NCBI GenBank assembly: GCA_002887195.1
Contig: PJAB01000204.1
Span: forward strand, 1-34,332
DNA length: 34,332 nucleotides
From: Chrysochromulina parva
Taxonomy: Eukaryota > Haptophyta > Prymnesiales > Chrysochromulinaceae
Direction of reading: 5' to 3'
The notes under the pieces were generated by a model that was not told the origin of the DNA, made no database searches, and saw nothing but the letters and a program-made list of their open reading frames with translations. Both the position numbers and the translations under genes were made by a program. This document shows, piece by piece, positions 7,968-17,162 of the stretch. The stretch's first letter is position 1, and the number at the start of each line of letters is the position of its first letter.

Positions 7968-9779
7968 ATGCGACCAGCGTGGCTGCTATTGCTGCCGATG
8001 GCTGTGCAATCCAAGGTGGTCGAGGGCGAGATGCGCCTCTCCTCGCAGGAGACCGAGCGGTACATGGCCAAGTTCAGCTTCTCGCCGAAGGAAGTGTCTT
8101 ACATCTCTGGCCGCTTCGCCGCTCACAATGCAAACTACTTTGACAACCATCCGCACGACCTCAACCTGTGCATGTACGACGAGAAGGCGTGGCAGAAGTT
8201 CCAAGAGATGACCCGCAAGGGTTCGCTCTGCGTCGAGCGGCAGAGGACTGCAACCTGGTCTACCAAGATTCACCCGACGCTGTCAGGCCGCACGCCCAAC
8301 AACGACAAGAACCAAGACTATGAGTTCAAGTTCGAGTCGACGCTCACGGCGCCCGCGAAGAGCGCGCACTATTGGTTCGCCGTGCTCATGGACTGCTACC
8401 TCGAGGAGTACGACGCACACCCGCCCTCAATGCATTACGAGATCACCTTGCTCAACGGTAAGTCGCATCTGCCAGCGGACGAGAGCGGCATGACGACGAT
8501 GAACCTGGTCGTCTTCATCGGAATGGCTGCGTACGGCACGTTCTACTTTGGGCGCGCGATCGCACGCATGTACGAGCTGGGCCAAGCGCACCTCCTCACG
8601 CTGCTCTTCGCGCTCGCCTACGCCATGCAGACCGTCGCTGTGTTGTGCGAAATGCTGCACCTGCGCCGGTTCGCGAGCGACGGCAAAGGCCTGCGTTGGC
8701 GGAATACGGTCTTCGCGCTCGATTTCTTCTCGGGGCTGCTGCAGGTGCGCCGCTGATGGCCACCCTGATGGCCTCCCTGATGGCCTCGCTGATGGCCTCG
8801 CTGATTGCGCTCGACCTCTTCTGCAGTCGGTGAGTGAGCTGATTGCCAAGTTACGTAATCACCGACTGATTACATATAATCACCTCTTCTGCAGTCGGTG
8901 AGTGAGCTGATCATCTCGGTGATGCTCATTGCACTCGGCTTCGGGTGGACGCTCGGGCTAGAGTCCCAAGAGCCTCTCTCTGGTCAGCTCGGCAAGCTGC
9001 TGGCGGGCCTCCACTCGCCGGGCAAGCTGCTGCGATCGGCGCTCACGCCTTCGACGCTGCTGCTCGGGACCATCGCCGCGGCACAGCTCGGCCTGCTCGC
9101 CATGGGCCGAAGATACGAAGAGGACTTCAACAAGTTCCACGACTTTGAGCACGCTCCGGGCCTCGCGCTGCTCGGCATCCGGCTCGCTCTGTGCGCACTC
9201 TTCGGGTGGGCACTCCGTCGCTCTCTGCGTGTCGAGAGGCAGAAGGACGTGCGCGAGTTCTTTGGCGCCCTTGCCTTTTTTGGCTCGATCTGGTTTGCTG
9301 GCCTCCCAATTCTCGTGCTGTCTGCGCTCGTGCTGCCGCCGTACCGTCGGCACCAGGTGGTGGCGGGGGGCTCCGTCTTAGTCCAAGTGCGCCCCGCCCG
9401 CCGCCCAACTCGACGCCCAACCCGCCCGCCGCCTGCTGCCACAACCTACCCGTCCATCGCGCCCCTCACCCTTCCCCACATCCTACCCGTCCATCGCGCC
9501 CCTCACCCTACCCCACATCCTACCCGTCCATCGCGCCCCTCACCCTTCCCCACATCCTACCAGACCCGTCCATCGCGCCCCTCACCCTTCCTTTCCTCCG
9601 ACCTCCCGTAGGCTGTCACGCTCGCGCTCCTCTCAGCGCTGTTCCGCGAGGGCTCGCAGTACTACAAGATGTCGAGCTTGCGATTCGTCGGCTCTGGCGG
9701 CAGCGGTGGCGGCGGAGGCTTCTCGATGGGAAGCGCGATGAGACCGCGTGGGCTTGGAGCCAAGATCGCCGTCGACTGA
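7968..9779 (+). CDS. GPR180/TMEM145-type seven-helix membrane protein, three exons
   Basis: The proposed model is exons 7968-8744, 8895-9356 and 9612-9779, all joined in phase 0, for 468 residues. A signal peptide (MRPAWLLLLPMAVQS) and a lumenal region of about 155 residues lead to DESGMTT and the first membrane helix (about 177-198). The C-terminal half fits GPR180: LRRSLRVERQKDVREFF for its LYQIITVERSTLKREF, then a Trp-containing helix. Across the last splice, LFREGSQYYKMSSLRFV fits its LFLSHSLYWEVSSL. These proteins (PF10192-type, GOST superfamily) have an extracellular GOLD-like domain and seven helices and act in the secretory pathway or at the surface. Intron 1 (150 nt, donor GTGCGC) carries a 12-bp minisatellite and a duplicated acceptor. 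Intron 2 (255 nt, acceptor CCCGTAG) carries a 37-bp minisatellite. The protein ends in a short Gly-rich tail. Confidence 0.8.
8753..8812 (+). repeat. 12-bp minisatellite in intron 1 of the receptor gene
   Basis: There are five tandem copies of CTGATGGCCTCG with few changes, starting eight bases after the GTGCGC donor. In one frame the array reads as repeated LMAS, but splicing removes it. Confidence 0.85.
8814..8911 (+). repeat. 30-bp direct repeat that doubles a 3' splice site
   Basis: The same 30 bases (starting ACCTCTTCTGCAGTCGG) occur at 8814-8843 and 8882-8911, 68 bp apart. Each copy holds CTCTTCTGCAG followed by TCGGTGAGTGAGCTGAT. Only the second acceptor (exon from 8895) keeps the receptor frame open. 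Using the first one without further splicing leads to a stop, because 68 is not a multiple of three. Confidence 0.85.
9447..9592 (+). repeat. 37-bp pyrimidine-rich minisatellite in intron 2
   Basis: There are three nearly perfect 37-bp copies (9447-9483, 9484-9520, 9521-9557; each starts TACCCGTCCATCGCG) and a partial fourth with a 3-base insertion. The array ends about 20 bases before the acceptor at 9611 and so forms a very long pyrimidine tract. Confidence 0.9.
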
Positions 9780-10773
9780 TGAAGACTTTCCGTCCGAGAC
9801 GGGCATGCAAAACACAGTGAAAGCATCCACGATCGTTTGGCACAGCTACGCTTGCCTCGCCTCCCCTGGCCCTCGACCTGGCCCTGCCGGTGGGTGGCGC
9901 CGTGCCCGGAACCCCACGACCATAGATTCCGCATTTCCCATACGCCGGCCGCGCGAGTAATCGCGGCGAAAGTTACTGGTACGTTAGTCGGAGTACGTTA
10001 GCTACCGCGGCCGGTGCGCGGACCACGGTGCGTCTGCGTGGACGGCTGACGGCCCAGACCCGCTGCTGCGACCCCCGCCGCCGTGCGCCGAGGCGCGACC
10101 GGTTAATCGGGTTTTCCGTGCGAAATCGATAAGTCCTAGGCCTAGCGGAACGTCCCGGCACCCGGGCTCGGCGGCTGAAAACGGGTCGTGGGGCTCGTGT
10201 GCCGGTCGTGCTAATTGTAATCGTCCTAATCGTTAATTTTTATGCGAATTTTGCGTCGATTCGGATGCGTATATTTTTTATTGATGCCGCACCGCGCGCG
10301 GATCCGCGCGACCGTGGCCGACCGATCGATCGATCCTGCGGCGGGTCCGCCGGGTCGGCGGTGCGTCGCGAGATGGCGGCGGCCGCGCGCGCGCGGCGGG
10401 CGGGGCCGACGCGGCGACGCAGCAGTGAGTTCCGGAATCGGAATTAGCTAACGCGGAATCGCGGATACAAAGCGGACGTACACATTCGGCACCTGACACC
10501 GCTTGACATGGAGGACCTGGTGCCGTGCGGATCGTACCGACTGTCCGGACCGCGGGGCCGCGCACAAGCGGCGCCGACGGAGGCCAGCAGACGCGCAGAA
10601 GTCGCGCACGACGACACCGGGTGTGCGCAGCCACGCGGCGAGAAACTCATCACACGACAACATCCGCGCGCACAGCATGATGTTTCTGAACGGACGCACG
10701 CGCGCGCACGGCAGCCCATCGGCATGGCCCAGTGAGAGTTGAGAGCAGCTACACGCCGCCCCAACCTCCCGAC
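9780..10773. other. 1 kb gene-free island between convergent genes
   Basis: No frame here has a domain or a sensible protein. The DNA is uneven. An AT-rich patch lies at about 10205-10285 (ATTTTTTATTGATG). It is followed directly by a perfect 16-bp palindrome, CGCGCGGATCCGCGCG (10295-10310), a GATCGATCGATC run near 10325 and a very CpG-rich stretch to about 10425. The left part also has many CG dinucleotides. It could be a relic of a mobile element or a non-coding transcript; I see no terminal repeats. Confidence 0.4.
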
Positions 10774-12870
10774 TCAGCCTCGTGCCGACGCCGCCCGTGC
10801 GCTGTGGCTCCCGAGCGACGCCCGGTTGGCGCCGCCGCCGCCGCCCGCCTTGAGCTCCGCGGCAGCCCTCCCAGCACTGCGCGGCGAGGGCGCGCGCGCC
10901 AGGCTCGCAGGCAGCACTACCCCTGGCCGCTCTCCACGTGGCGAAGCAGAGCCACGCCTCGAGGAAGCCGCACCGCTGGGCGCGGTACCGGGCGCCGTGA
11001 CGGGACGCAATGGCGGCGGCGTCGCGCCGCGCAGAGGGACACGGCCGCTGACAGACGCTGCCGCCGAGGGCGGCGCAAACGCTGACGAGCCGGCCGCCGC
11101 CGTCGCGCTGCCACCGCCATAGGCTTGCATGACGTCCGCCGATGTGGAGCCGAGCGAGCGCGTGATCGAGGCACGGCCGCCGCGGGTCGGGCTCGAGGCC
11201 TTGGCGAGCGACGCGGCCTCCTCGAGCCTTCGCAACTCGGCGGACTCAGCTGCCTGAGCCCTCACAGCCTCTCGAGCTCGCTCGATCTCGCGCGCCATCT
11301 CGTTCTCGTGCTCAAACTCGGCCTGCCGGCGCGACGCCGACCCTTCCTCGACGACCTTCTCGAGGCGCTCCAGGCGGCGCTGGCACCGCGCTGCCTCGTC
11401 GAGGAAGCCGTAGTCCTCGAGGAACTGAAGGACCGCGCGCTCACGCTGTGCGAGCCGTGCCTCGAAGTACATGGGCGGCAGAGCTCCCGCGCGCGCGGCG
11501 TCATCGAGCGTTGTGGCAAGTTTCTTGAGCTCAACTGTGAGGAGAGGGCGCCGTGGTGAGCACATGCATGCAAGCCGAACGCATAGCGGGCCAGTAATGA
11601 AATGGCATTCGAGCTTACCTGGGCACAGAAGTAACGGCCGGCTGTCGAGCTCTCCAAGGTGGAGGGCGCCGTTCATCAGGCAGCGCCCGTACACGCACGT
11701 CGCCATCCCAAGCAGCCGCCCGACTGCATTGCCCAGCACGCCGGATGCGCGGTGCAGATAGGTAGCATGCGTCGCCACCGAGCGGCAGATGTATGAAAAG
11801 GCGACGGCATCGTCGATGTCGACGAGCGCGTCCGCGTCGGCAAACGAGCCGAACGAGACCACCGCCACGCCCCGTAGCGGTTGTACCTCCGAGTACGTTG
11901 GTAAGGGGAGCTTGGGCGGTGGCGGCCCGCTGCTCGCGCCCGCGGCGGCGCTCGCGGCCGCGCTCGCTTGCTTGGCTGCTCTGCGGTTCGCGGCGGCCAT
12001 CTCAAAGCCGGGCGGCGCCGTGACGAGCGATTCCTCCTCATTCGGCTCGGCCGGCGCCTCGCTCGCGGGTGCCGCCGCGGGTGCCGCCCCGCCGCCTCGG
12101 TAAGACTCGAGGGCTCCCAATTCTTCCATCGTGTACGCGATGAGCAGAAAGGCATCCTTGGGCTTGTGCCGGTAGAGGATGTCAAGGGCGTCGTTAGACG
12201 AGAGGAGCCACCTGCCATCCGCGCCGGCGCCCCGCTTCATACCTGCCGTCTCGCGCTCCGTCACTGTCGAGGCTGGCAGCAGCCTGACGTCGATGCCGAA
12301 CGATGCGCGCACAAAGTCGACGAGGCATTTGGAGGGCGGCGCGCCGGTAGCGCGGCCGAGCGGCATGAGGTAAATGGTGCGCACCATCGGCGAGGGCACA
12401 GAACGGCCGGGCCGGCAGAACTGCGCCACCGTCTGCCCTGGCCGATCCGCCTCGCCCAGCTGGTTTTTGCCAAGCCAGTCCTCCGGCCGCGGCAGCGGCA
12501 GAGGCTCGGAGGTGTCCCAGCAGAGCGAGAGCGCCGTCGTGGGATCTTCGCCGAGCGCCTTTTGGCGTGACGCAGCGTCGCACGGCGGGTGCCAACGCTT
12601 TGCGAGCCGCGCCTTCTCCTCGGCGGCGGCGATGGCAGCCTCATGAGCCAGCCGAGCCGCGCTCAGCTCTTCCTCAGCTGCGGCTCGGCTAGCCTCCGCC
12701 TTGGCAAGCTTGGCGCGCAGATCTTCGACCTTTGCGTCCTCCTTTGAAAAGGCCGCATCCGCAGCGGCCAGCCGCGCCGCCGAGGCGTCTGTAGCGGACG
12801 CCGGCCCCCCTTTCTCGGCTGGCATGGCCGCGTTGTTCTCCGCCTTCACGAATTGGAAAACGCTCGACAT
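10774..12870 (-). CDS. Archaemetzincin-like protein with lost zinc motif, one intron
   Basis: The model is exon 1 12870-11619, intron 11618-11535 (84 nt, GTAAGC...CTCACAG) and exon 2 11534-10774, for 670 residues. A coiled coil (about residues 45-100) comes first. The archaemetzincin fold follows: IYLMPLG, LVDFVRASFGIDVRLLPAST, DAFLLIAYTMEELG, VAVVSFGSF, then CLMNGALHLGELDSRPLLLCP. The intron call fits the family because it joins LCP to VELKKL, as human AMZ2 runs LCPICLHKL. The metalloprotease motif HExxHxxGxxH is replaced by NAVGRLLGMAT (residues 381-391), so both zinc histidines, the catalytic Glu and the third ligand are gone; one Cys of CxxC is also missing. The protein is presumably a non-catalytic scaffold. 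A second coiled coil and a Ser/Ala/Arg/Gly-rich disordered tail follow. An ATG at 12906 is the alternative start. Confidence 0.75.
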   Translation of the reverse strand: MSSVFQFVKAENNAAMPAEKGGPASATDASAARLAAADAAFSKEDAKVEDLRAKLAKAEASRAAAEEELSAARLAHEAAIAAAEEKARLAKRWHPPCDAASRQKALGEDPTTALSLCWDTSEPLPLPRPEDWLGKNQLGEADRPGQTVAQFCRPGRSVPSPMVRTIYLMPLGRATGAPPSKCLVDFVRASFGIDVRLLPASTVTERETAGMKRGAGADGRWLLSSNDALDILYRHKPKDAFLLIAYTMEELGALESYRGGGAAPAAAPASEAPAEPNEEESLVTAPPGFEMAAANRRAAKQASAAASAAAGASSGPPPPKLPLPTYSEVQPLRGVAVVSFGSFADADALVDIDDAVAFSYICRSVATHATYLHRASGVLGNAVGRLLGMATCVYGRCLMNGALHLGELDSRPLLLCPGKLECHFITGPLCVRLACMCSPRRPLLTVELKKLATTLDDAARAGALPPMYFEARLAQRERAVLQFLEDYGFLDEAARCQRRLERLEKVVEEGSASRRQAEFEHENEMAREIERAREAVRAQAAESAELRRLEEAASLAKASSPTRGGRASITRSLGSTSADVMQAYGGGSATAAAGSSAFAPPSAAASVSGRVPLRGATPPPLRPVTAPGTAPSGAASSRRGSASPRGERPGVVLPASLARAPSPRSAGRAAAELKAGGGGGANRASLGSHSARAASARG

Positions 12871-13054
12871 GGCGCTCGAAACCGAAAGCGTCAAGCAAGC
12901 GAGCAAGAAATGATGAGAGCCTGTCTAAGCAAACCGGCGAGCCACAGGCGCAGTCGCTCACGCGAACCGCCAGCCCCGCGCGCGCTACCCGGTAGCGGCT
13001 TTTGGCTCAATATCCTCTAATCCTCAGGGTTGCTCAGGAAAGGTTGGCCCATAC

Positions 13055-13816
13055 CTAGCGCGTTTGCTTGCCCTTTCGGTACCGTCGTGCTAGGAGCTCA
13101 CCCACCCGCAGCGTCCTGTGCACCACGAAGCTCTCACGCCCCCACTCGCACGCCTCGACGATTCGCGCTGCCTCTTCGAAGCGCACGGCGCCGCGCTTCT
13201 CGCCGAGGTCGAACATCTCGGGCAGCCGCTGGCCGACGGTGACGATGCGTGCACCCTCGGGCAGCTCGGTGGCCAGCTTGGCGGCAAGGCGCTGCATGAT
13301 AGCTGGACCCCACGTGACGCAGCACACGAAGACTAAGGTAGCGTCGGCTAACGGGTGATCGAACAGGTCGCCGCAGTGCAGCTCCACAGCCTCGGCCATG
13401 AGGCTAACATTTGGAACCGCACCGCTCTCTGCAGCGAGTATCGCCGCACGCAACTCTACAAATCGCCGCGCCGGCTTGAGAGCCGCCTCATGCAGTTCCT
13501 GCAGCAGCTCCACGCCGACGCATCGAGAGAAATTGTGCAAAAGTGCGGCCGCAAGGACTCCGCGCCCTATGCCCGAGCCCAGATCCACGAACACGCCGCC
13601 TGGTGTGCCGTCGATTGCGGCACACAGCACCTGAGTCATGCAGGAAAATGGCACATCTCCGTAGGTTAGGTCCGCGGCATCCGTCACCCGAGCGATCCCC
13701 TGCCGCTCCGCACTGGATTGCGACAGCATGTAGCCAGCGGCACTCGGCAGGTTTGCCTCTTCGTAGAGGCGATCGAAAAGCGCCTCCGCCAGGGCGTATC
13801 TATCATCAGCAGCCAT
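13055..13816 (-). CDS. Class I SAM-dependent methyltransferase, DOT1-like
   Basis: This encodes a 253-residue single-domain protein starting MAADDRYALAEALFDRLYEE. The SAM-binding loop is FVDLGSGIGRG (D78 to G86), followed by CVGVELLQELHEAA with the acidic residue that holds the ribose. YGDVPF just before motif I, the LVFVCCVTWGPAIMQRLA strand and helix, and LPEGARIVTVGQ resemble the DOT1 histone methyltransferase core, where the equivalent segments read YGE, NN.afgp and GGRIVS. The typical DOT1 Asn pair is not there (CCVTW instead), so the substrate may be something else, protein or small molecule. No targeting signal is apparent, suggesting cytosol or nucleus. No intron is needed. Confidence 0.7.
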   Translation of the reverse strand: MAADDRYALAEALFDRLYEEANLPSAAGYMLSQSSAERQGIARVTDAADLTYGDVPFSCMTQVLCAAIDGTPGGVFVDLGSGIGRGVLAAALLHNFSRCVGVELLQELHEAALKPARRFVELRAAILAAESGAVPNVSLMAEAVELHCGDLFDHPLADATLVFVCCVTWGPAIMQRLAAKLATELPEGARIVTVGQRLPEMFDLGEKRGAVRFEEAARIVEACEWGRESFVVHRTLRVGELLARRYRKGKQTR

Positions 13817-14132
13817 GCCGTCCAGAAGAAGTTTACCGAGACGACAGACATGACGTCCAAGTGTCTAGTGTGAACTTGGTGTCGAGATATAAACATTGAC
13901 TGTGAACTGGGCTGTTCATACTCCCTACCAGTTGCCCTACGGAACTGCGTGAACGTACCGAGATTGCGAGAACCGTGCGACACGCCCTGCCGGCTGTGAC
14001 GCTACAAAGCAGCTATGCCACACTTGGCTCTTGTGACCCTATGAGTTAGGCTCTATGCGGCGAACGCGCAGAGCGCGGCCGCCCCTGTTGGCTCAGGTGC
14101 CCGTGAGTGCCACCCGACGCCATCGAAGCCTC
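13817..14132. other. Intergenic, no gene seen
   Basis: This stretch separates two minus-strand genes. It holds no convincing frame, repeat or RNA that I can recognise. Confidence 0.5.
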
Positions 14133-14819
14133 TTACAGTGACCCGCTCGCAGACGGTGAGCGATGCGGCGTGCAATGTGATGGTCGCCGCTCATGCTTCT
14201 GCCGCGGTGGGGTGGAACTGAAGCTTTGCTGCTGCTCGCCGCCTCCAGCGTCGACGGCGCCGCTGCCGCCAGCGCCTCCGTTGCGGCCTAGCGCTGTCTG
14301 CAGCAAGTGCAACACGAGTGCACGTGCGGGATCAGAGTGGCTACCCAGGCTCCCGGAGCGGCTGCCACCGCTGAGCGTGTCCGAGCGGCGCGGGAAAGCA
14401 TCGAGCGGCGAGGAGCGGCTCAAGCTCACTTCTTGCTGGAAGCACGACTGCAGCTCCCGACGCTCCGAGAGCATGTTGGGGCGTTCCGAGCCAGATACGG
14501 CCTCGCCACGCCTATGGCTATGATCCCGGAAGGCACGCGCGATGGTGTGGTGCGGGTGCACGCAATGAGACGTAGTCGACGACGGCCATGTGGCTCGTCG
14601 CACGGTGGCACCCGCACCCGCACCGCTGATGTGCTTAGCACGCTCAGCAGCCTGAATCGCGCTACGTGTTGCCGCCGCCCGTGCCGCCTGCGTGTTGCGC
14701 TCCTCCACGGTCCACGGCCGCGCCGCTTGCGCCTCCGCCTTGACCAGGCGCGCTTCCTCTTCCCCCTCTTGGAGTCCGAGCATCCGCAGTATCTTTGAAT
14801 CGTTGTGCCCGGCCGTCAT
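14133..14819 (-). CDS. Unrecognised protein, helical N-terminus, disordered tail
   Basis: The frame encodes 228 residues from the ATG at 14819. The first 65 residues are acidic to mixed-charge and helical (ILRMLGLQEGEEEARLVKAE, then AARAAATRSAIQAAERAKH) and look protein-like. The region at about 70-105 is rich in His, Thr and Arg and could be unspliced intron; a GTGCGA donor-like site lies there, but no acceptor I tried keeps the downstream frame. The rest is Ser/Gly/Arg-rich (LDAFPRRSDTLSGGSRSGSL). No domain is recognised. It shares a 220-bp divergent intergenic region with the EF-hand gene at 15040. The gene model is uncertain. Confidence 0.4.
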   Translation of the reverse strand: MTAGHNDSKILRMLGLQEGEEEARLVKAEAQAARPWTVEERNTQAARAAATRSAIQAAERAKHISGAGAGATVRRATWPSSTTSHCVHPHHTIARAFRDHSHRRGEAVSGSERPNMLSERRELQSCFQQEVSLSRSSPLDAFPRRSDTLSGGSRSGSLGSHSDPARALVLHLLQTALGRNGGAGGSGAVDAGGGEQQQSFSSTPPRQKHERRPSHCTPHRSPSASGSL

Positions 14820-15039
14820 CAGCTCGGCAGCACTGGGAAGACCACAGAGAGACTCTGGACCATGAGCACAAACATGCGAAAGTTCGCAGTGGCCGCGATT
14901 TCATGGGAAATTACTGGCAAATAATTTGATTTCAGGGTCTGCGCGGCACAAAGTCTTTCTGTGGACGTGCGGACGTCCGAAGTCCAGAAGCCCCCCTCAG
15001 TTCCCCCCTCCCTTTTTCCTAGCCTCACGTAATTGAGAA

Positions 15040-15411
15040 ATGCTGCGTCGTGCCACGCATCTCGTTCAGCGCCGTGCCGCGCCTCTCGTTATGCGCCATG
15101 GCCCCGAGCGCCCACTGTGCAGCGCGGTTAGCGCTGCCAAGGCCTCGTTGATTCGGGATCTTCTCGTCAACAAGAGTGCCCTCTTCAAGAAGCTTGACAA
15201 AGATGGCAGCGGAAGCGTGGATGCAAAGGAGCTAGCGGAAGCCCTGAAGGCGGCTGGTGCCACGAAGGTCACCGTTGAGCAGGCGGCGGCCATCATCAAG
15301 GAAGCTGACAAGGACGGAAACGGCTCCATAGAGATCAATGAGCTTGCAGGAGTGTTGACCAAGGGGACCCTCTTCGCTGGTGTGATCCGTGGCACGGGGT
15401 CGCGGCATTAA
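15040..15411 (+). CDS. Two-EF-hand calcium-binding protein with mitochondrial-type leader
   Basis: The frame encodes 123 residues. The first 30 residues are Arg-rich with no acidic residue until Glu23 (MLRRATHLVQRRAAPLVMRH), as in mitochondrial presequences. Two canonical EF-hand loops follow, DKDGSGSVDAKE and DKDGNGSIEINE, each with Asp at positions 1 and 3 and Glu at 12, about 37 residues apart as in a paired EF-hand domain. The protein should bind two calcium ions and probably acts as a small calcium sensor or buffer. The short tail (TLFAGVIRGTGSRH) gives no clue. Targeting to a plastid cannot be excluded. Confidence 0.8.
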   Translation: MLRRATHLVQRRAAPLVMRHGPERPLCSAVSAAKASLIRDLLVNKSALFKKLDKDGSGSVDAKELAEALKAAGATKVTVEQAAAIIKEADKDGNGSIEINELAGVLTKGTLFAGVIRGTGSRH

Positions 15412-16271
15412 TGTACGGCGAGACTTTGAATTCGAATTGGTCTGAGCACTTGCCGAATGCGCGACGCTCTGGCAACCTAATCGTGGCGCTCTATGAGTAG
15501 GAGAAACACTCATCTCTTTGGATTTACTCCAAAACCTCTGACTCTTGGCCACGCCTCTCGCCCGTCACACCGAGTACTCCACCCAAAGTCCTCAGCTCGC
15601 GAAGTTGGTGACGGCCCATGTGCTTTTTTTCTCCTCAGGAGAGCGAAGTTGTATGCATATAACTAAAAAATAAAACTTCCCCGCAGTCCGGAGGACGCAC
15701 ACACCGGACCGCTCCGCCACTCCTCCGCGGGCCGCGTGTGGCCAGCGGCGGCCATGCCGGCGGCCCGGCTCTAACCCGGGAGTACTCCCGGCTCGGGCCC
15801 CCGTACCCCGTAGGCGTGTAGAACTGATGTAGAACGTGATCGCCCCATGTCGGGGACGTGTTGTGCAGGAAGGGACGCGCGGCTCTCTCTCTGAAACGTC
15901 TCGGACCGCTCGAGCGCATCCACGACCACGTTCCGTTCCGGACCCGGCGGTCGCCACGGCTACCTGATCCGGCCTGACTAAGGCCTGACGCTTCCGTTTG
16001 CTTCCGTGGCCGCTCCTGGTGCTATATGCACCTTGAAAAGGTGTTCAAAGCCATATGCATCTAGCTAGGTATGCGTTTTACGTTAAGTAAGTACAAGCGT
16101 GGATATGTCCACACCCTACTGTAGTTGTACAAACGTGCACAGCGCCGAGGAACGCCAAGGTTCAGTGGTGGTATATAGATGATCTGCAGCCCGACAAAGC
16201 CGCGCTATTGAGCTTGCCTGGTGCCCCAGCATCGGAAGAGTCTATGATCGTGCTTGGCTGGTACTCTCATT
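15412..16271. other. Convergent intergenic region with small palindromes
   Basis: This lies between two genes that end towards each other. I see a perfect 16-bp palindrome, CCGGGAGTACTCCCGG, at 15776-15791. There is also a small hairpin CACCTT-GA-AAAGGTG near 16030 and a TATGCATA palindrome near 15653. No tRNA, snRNA or credible frame was found. Confidence 0.45.
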
Positions 16272-17012
16272 TCAGAGCTCGTCGGCGTACTTAAAGCTGT
16301 GTTTGCCCTCGTGCATCTCGTCCAGGATGCGCTCCCGACGCTTCTGGACCTCACGCTCCTCGCGCTGTTCGACCTCAGGCGTGCGAAGCTCGACCAGACG
16401 CACGCGCGTGCCGTCGGGTTTGAAGTTCATCGGATTTAGCCTCGCGGCCTGCTCGAAAAGGAGCGATGGGTCGTCGGGCGCGTTGGGGTCTGAGTCTGAG
16501 TCGAACTCGTCGACGCCTCGCGCGAGCAGCTTGCCCAGGGACCAGTACGCCTGCGCGCTCTTGGAATTTATCTTTGAGGTGATGCCTTTGAAGACCGCTA
16601 TAGCCTCGGCGATCCGCTCGTCGTCCTGCAGTGCCTGCCCGAAAGAATAGTGCGACATCTCATCCCAGGGGTTGAGTGCGAGTGCGGCCTTGAAGGCGGG
16701 CACCGGGTCTTCGTTCGCCCTTTTTGGATTCGCCTGGCGGAGCTCATGCTGCACAAAGCCCAGCCGATAGTACGCGTATGCAAAATCGGGCTTGGCTTGG
16801 ATGGCCGATCGGAAGGCCTCGATCGCACCCACGAGGTCGCCCTGCATGTGGGCCATCGTCCCGCGTTGGTGATGGTGCATCGCCAGTGTTTTATCGGCGC
16901 TCGGAGGTGAAGCTGACTCATCCTCCAAACGCTTCTTCTTCTTCTTGGCTTGCACGCCGGCCAGAAGAAGCCAGTAGACAACGACGGCGAGGACAAGACC
17001 GCGGAACGACAT
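16272..17012 (-). CDS. ER-resident TPR protein, ends ADEL
   Basis: This encodes 246 residues from the ATG at 17012, chosen because it starts a clean signal peptide (MSFRGLVLAVVVYWLLLAGV, cut near AQA). A lysine run (KKKKKR) follows directly. Three to four TPR-like helical repeats cover about residues 40-170, for example GDLVGAIEAFRSAIQAKPDF, YAYYRLGFVQHEL, PAFKAALALNPWDEMSHYSF and IAEAIAVFKG. A charged helical C-terminus (EVEQREEREVQKRRERI) leads to YADEL. ADEL fits the ER-retrieval pattern [KRHQSA][DENQ]EL, so the signal peptide and tail together argue for a soluble ER-lumen protein. TPR domains there usually bind chaperones or clients; the partner is unknown. ATGs at 17042 and 17120 are alternative starts. 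Confidence 0.75.
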   Translation of the reverse strand: MSFRGLVLAVVVYWLLLAGVQAKKKKKRLEDESASPPSADKTLAMHHHQRGTMAHMQGDLVGAIEAFRSAIQAKPDFAYAYYRLGFVQHELRQANPKRANEDPVPAFKAALALNPWDEMSHYSFGQALQDDERIAEAIAVFKGITSKINSKSAQAYWSLGKLLARGVDEFDSDSDPNAPDDPSLLFEQAARLNPMNFKPDGTRVRLVELRTPEVEQREEREVQKRRERILDEMHEGKHSFKYADEL

Positions 17013-17162
17013 TCCTCCGGAAGGTCGTTCACGCGCTCGCATTTTGTGGTTCGCGGCCCGACAGAGTCGGCCTAATGTGAAGAACCTGAATTTTTGATAT
17101 GGAAATGAGTTCGAGTACATGTATCAGTTCGAGATTTGATGCGGAACACTCTCTGCAACACA

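Noticed and set aside
8895..9611. Separate gene starting in exon 2 of the receptor and ending in a Pro/Thr-rich tail
   Set aside because: The tail is the 37-bp intron minisatellite read through; the GPR180-like alignment needs exons 1, 2 and 3 joined.
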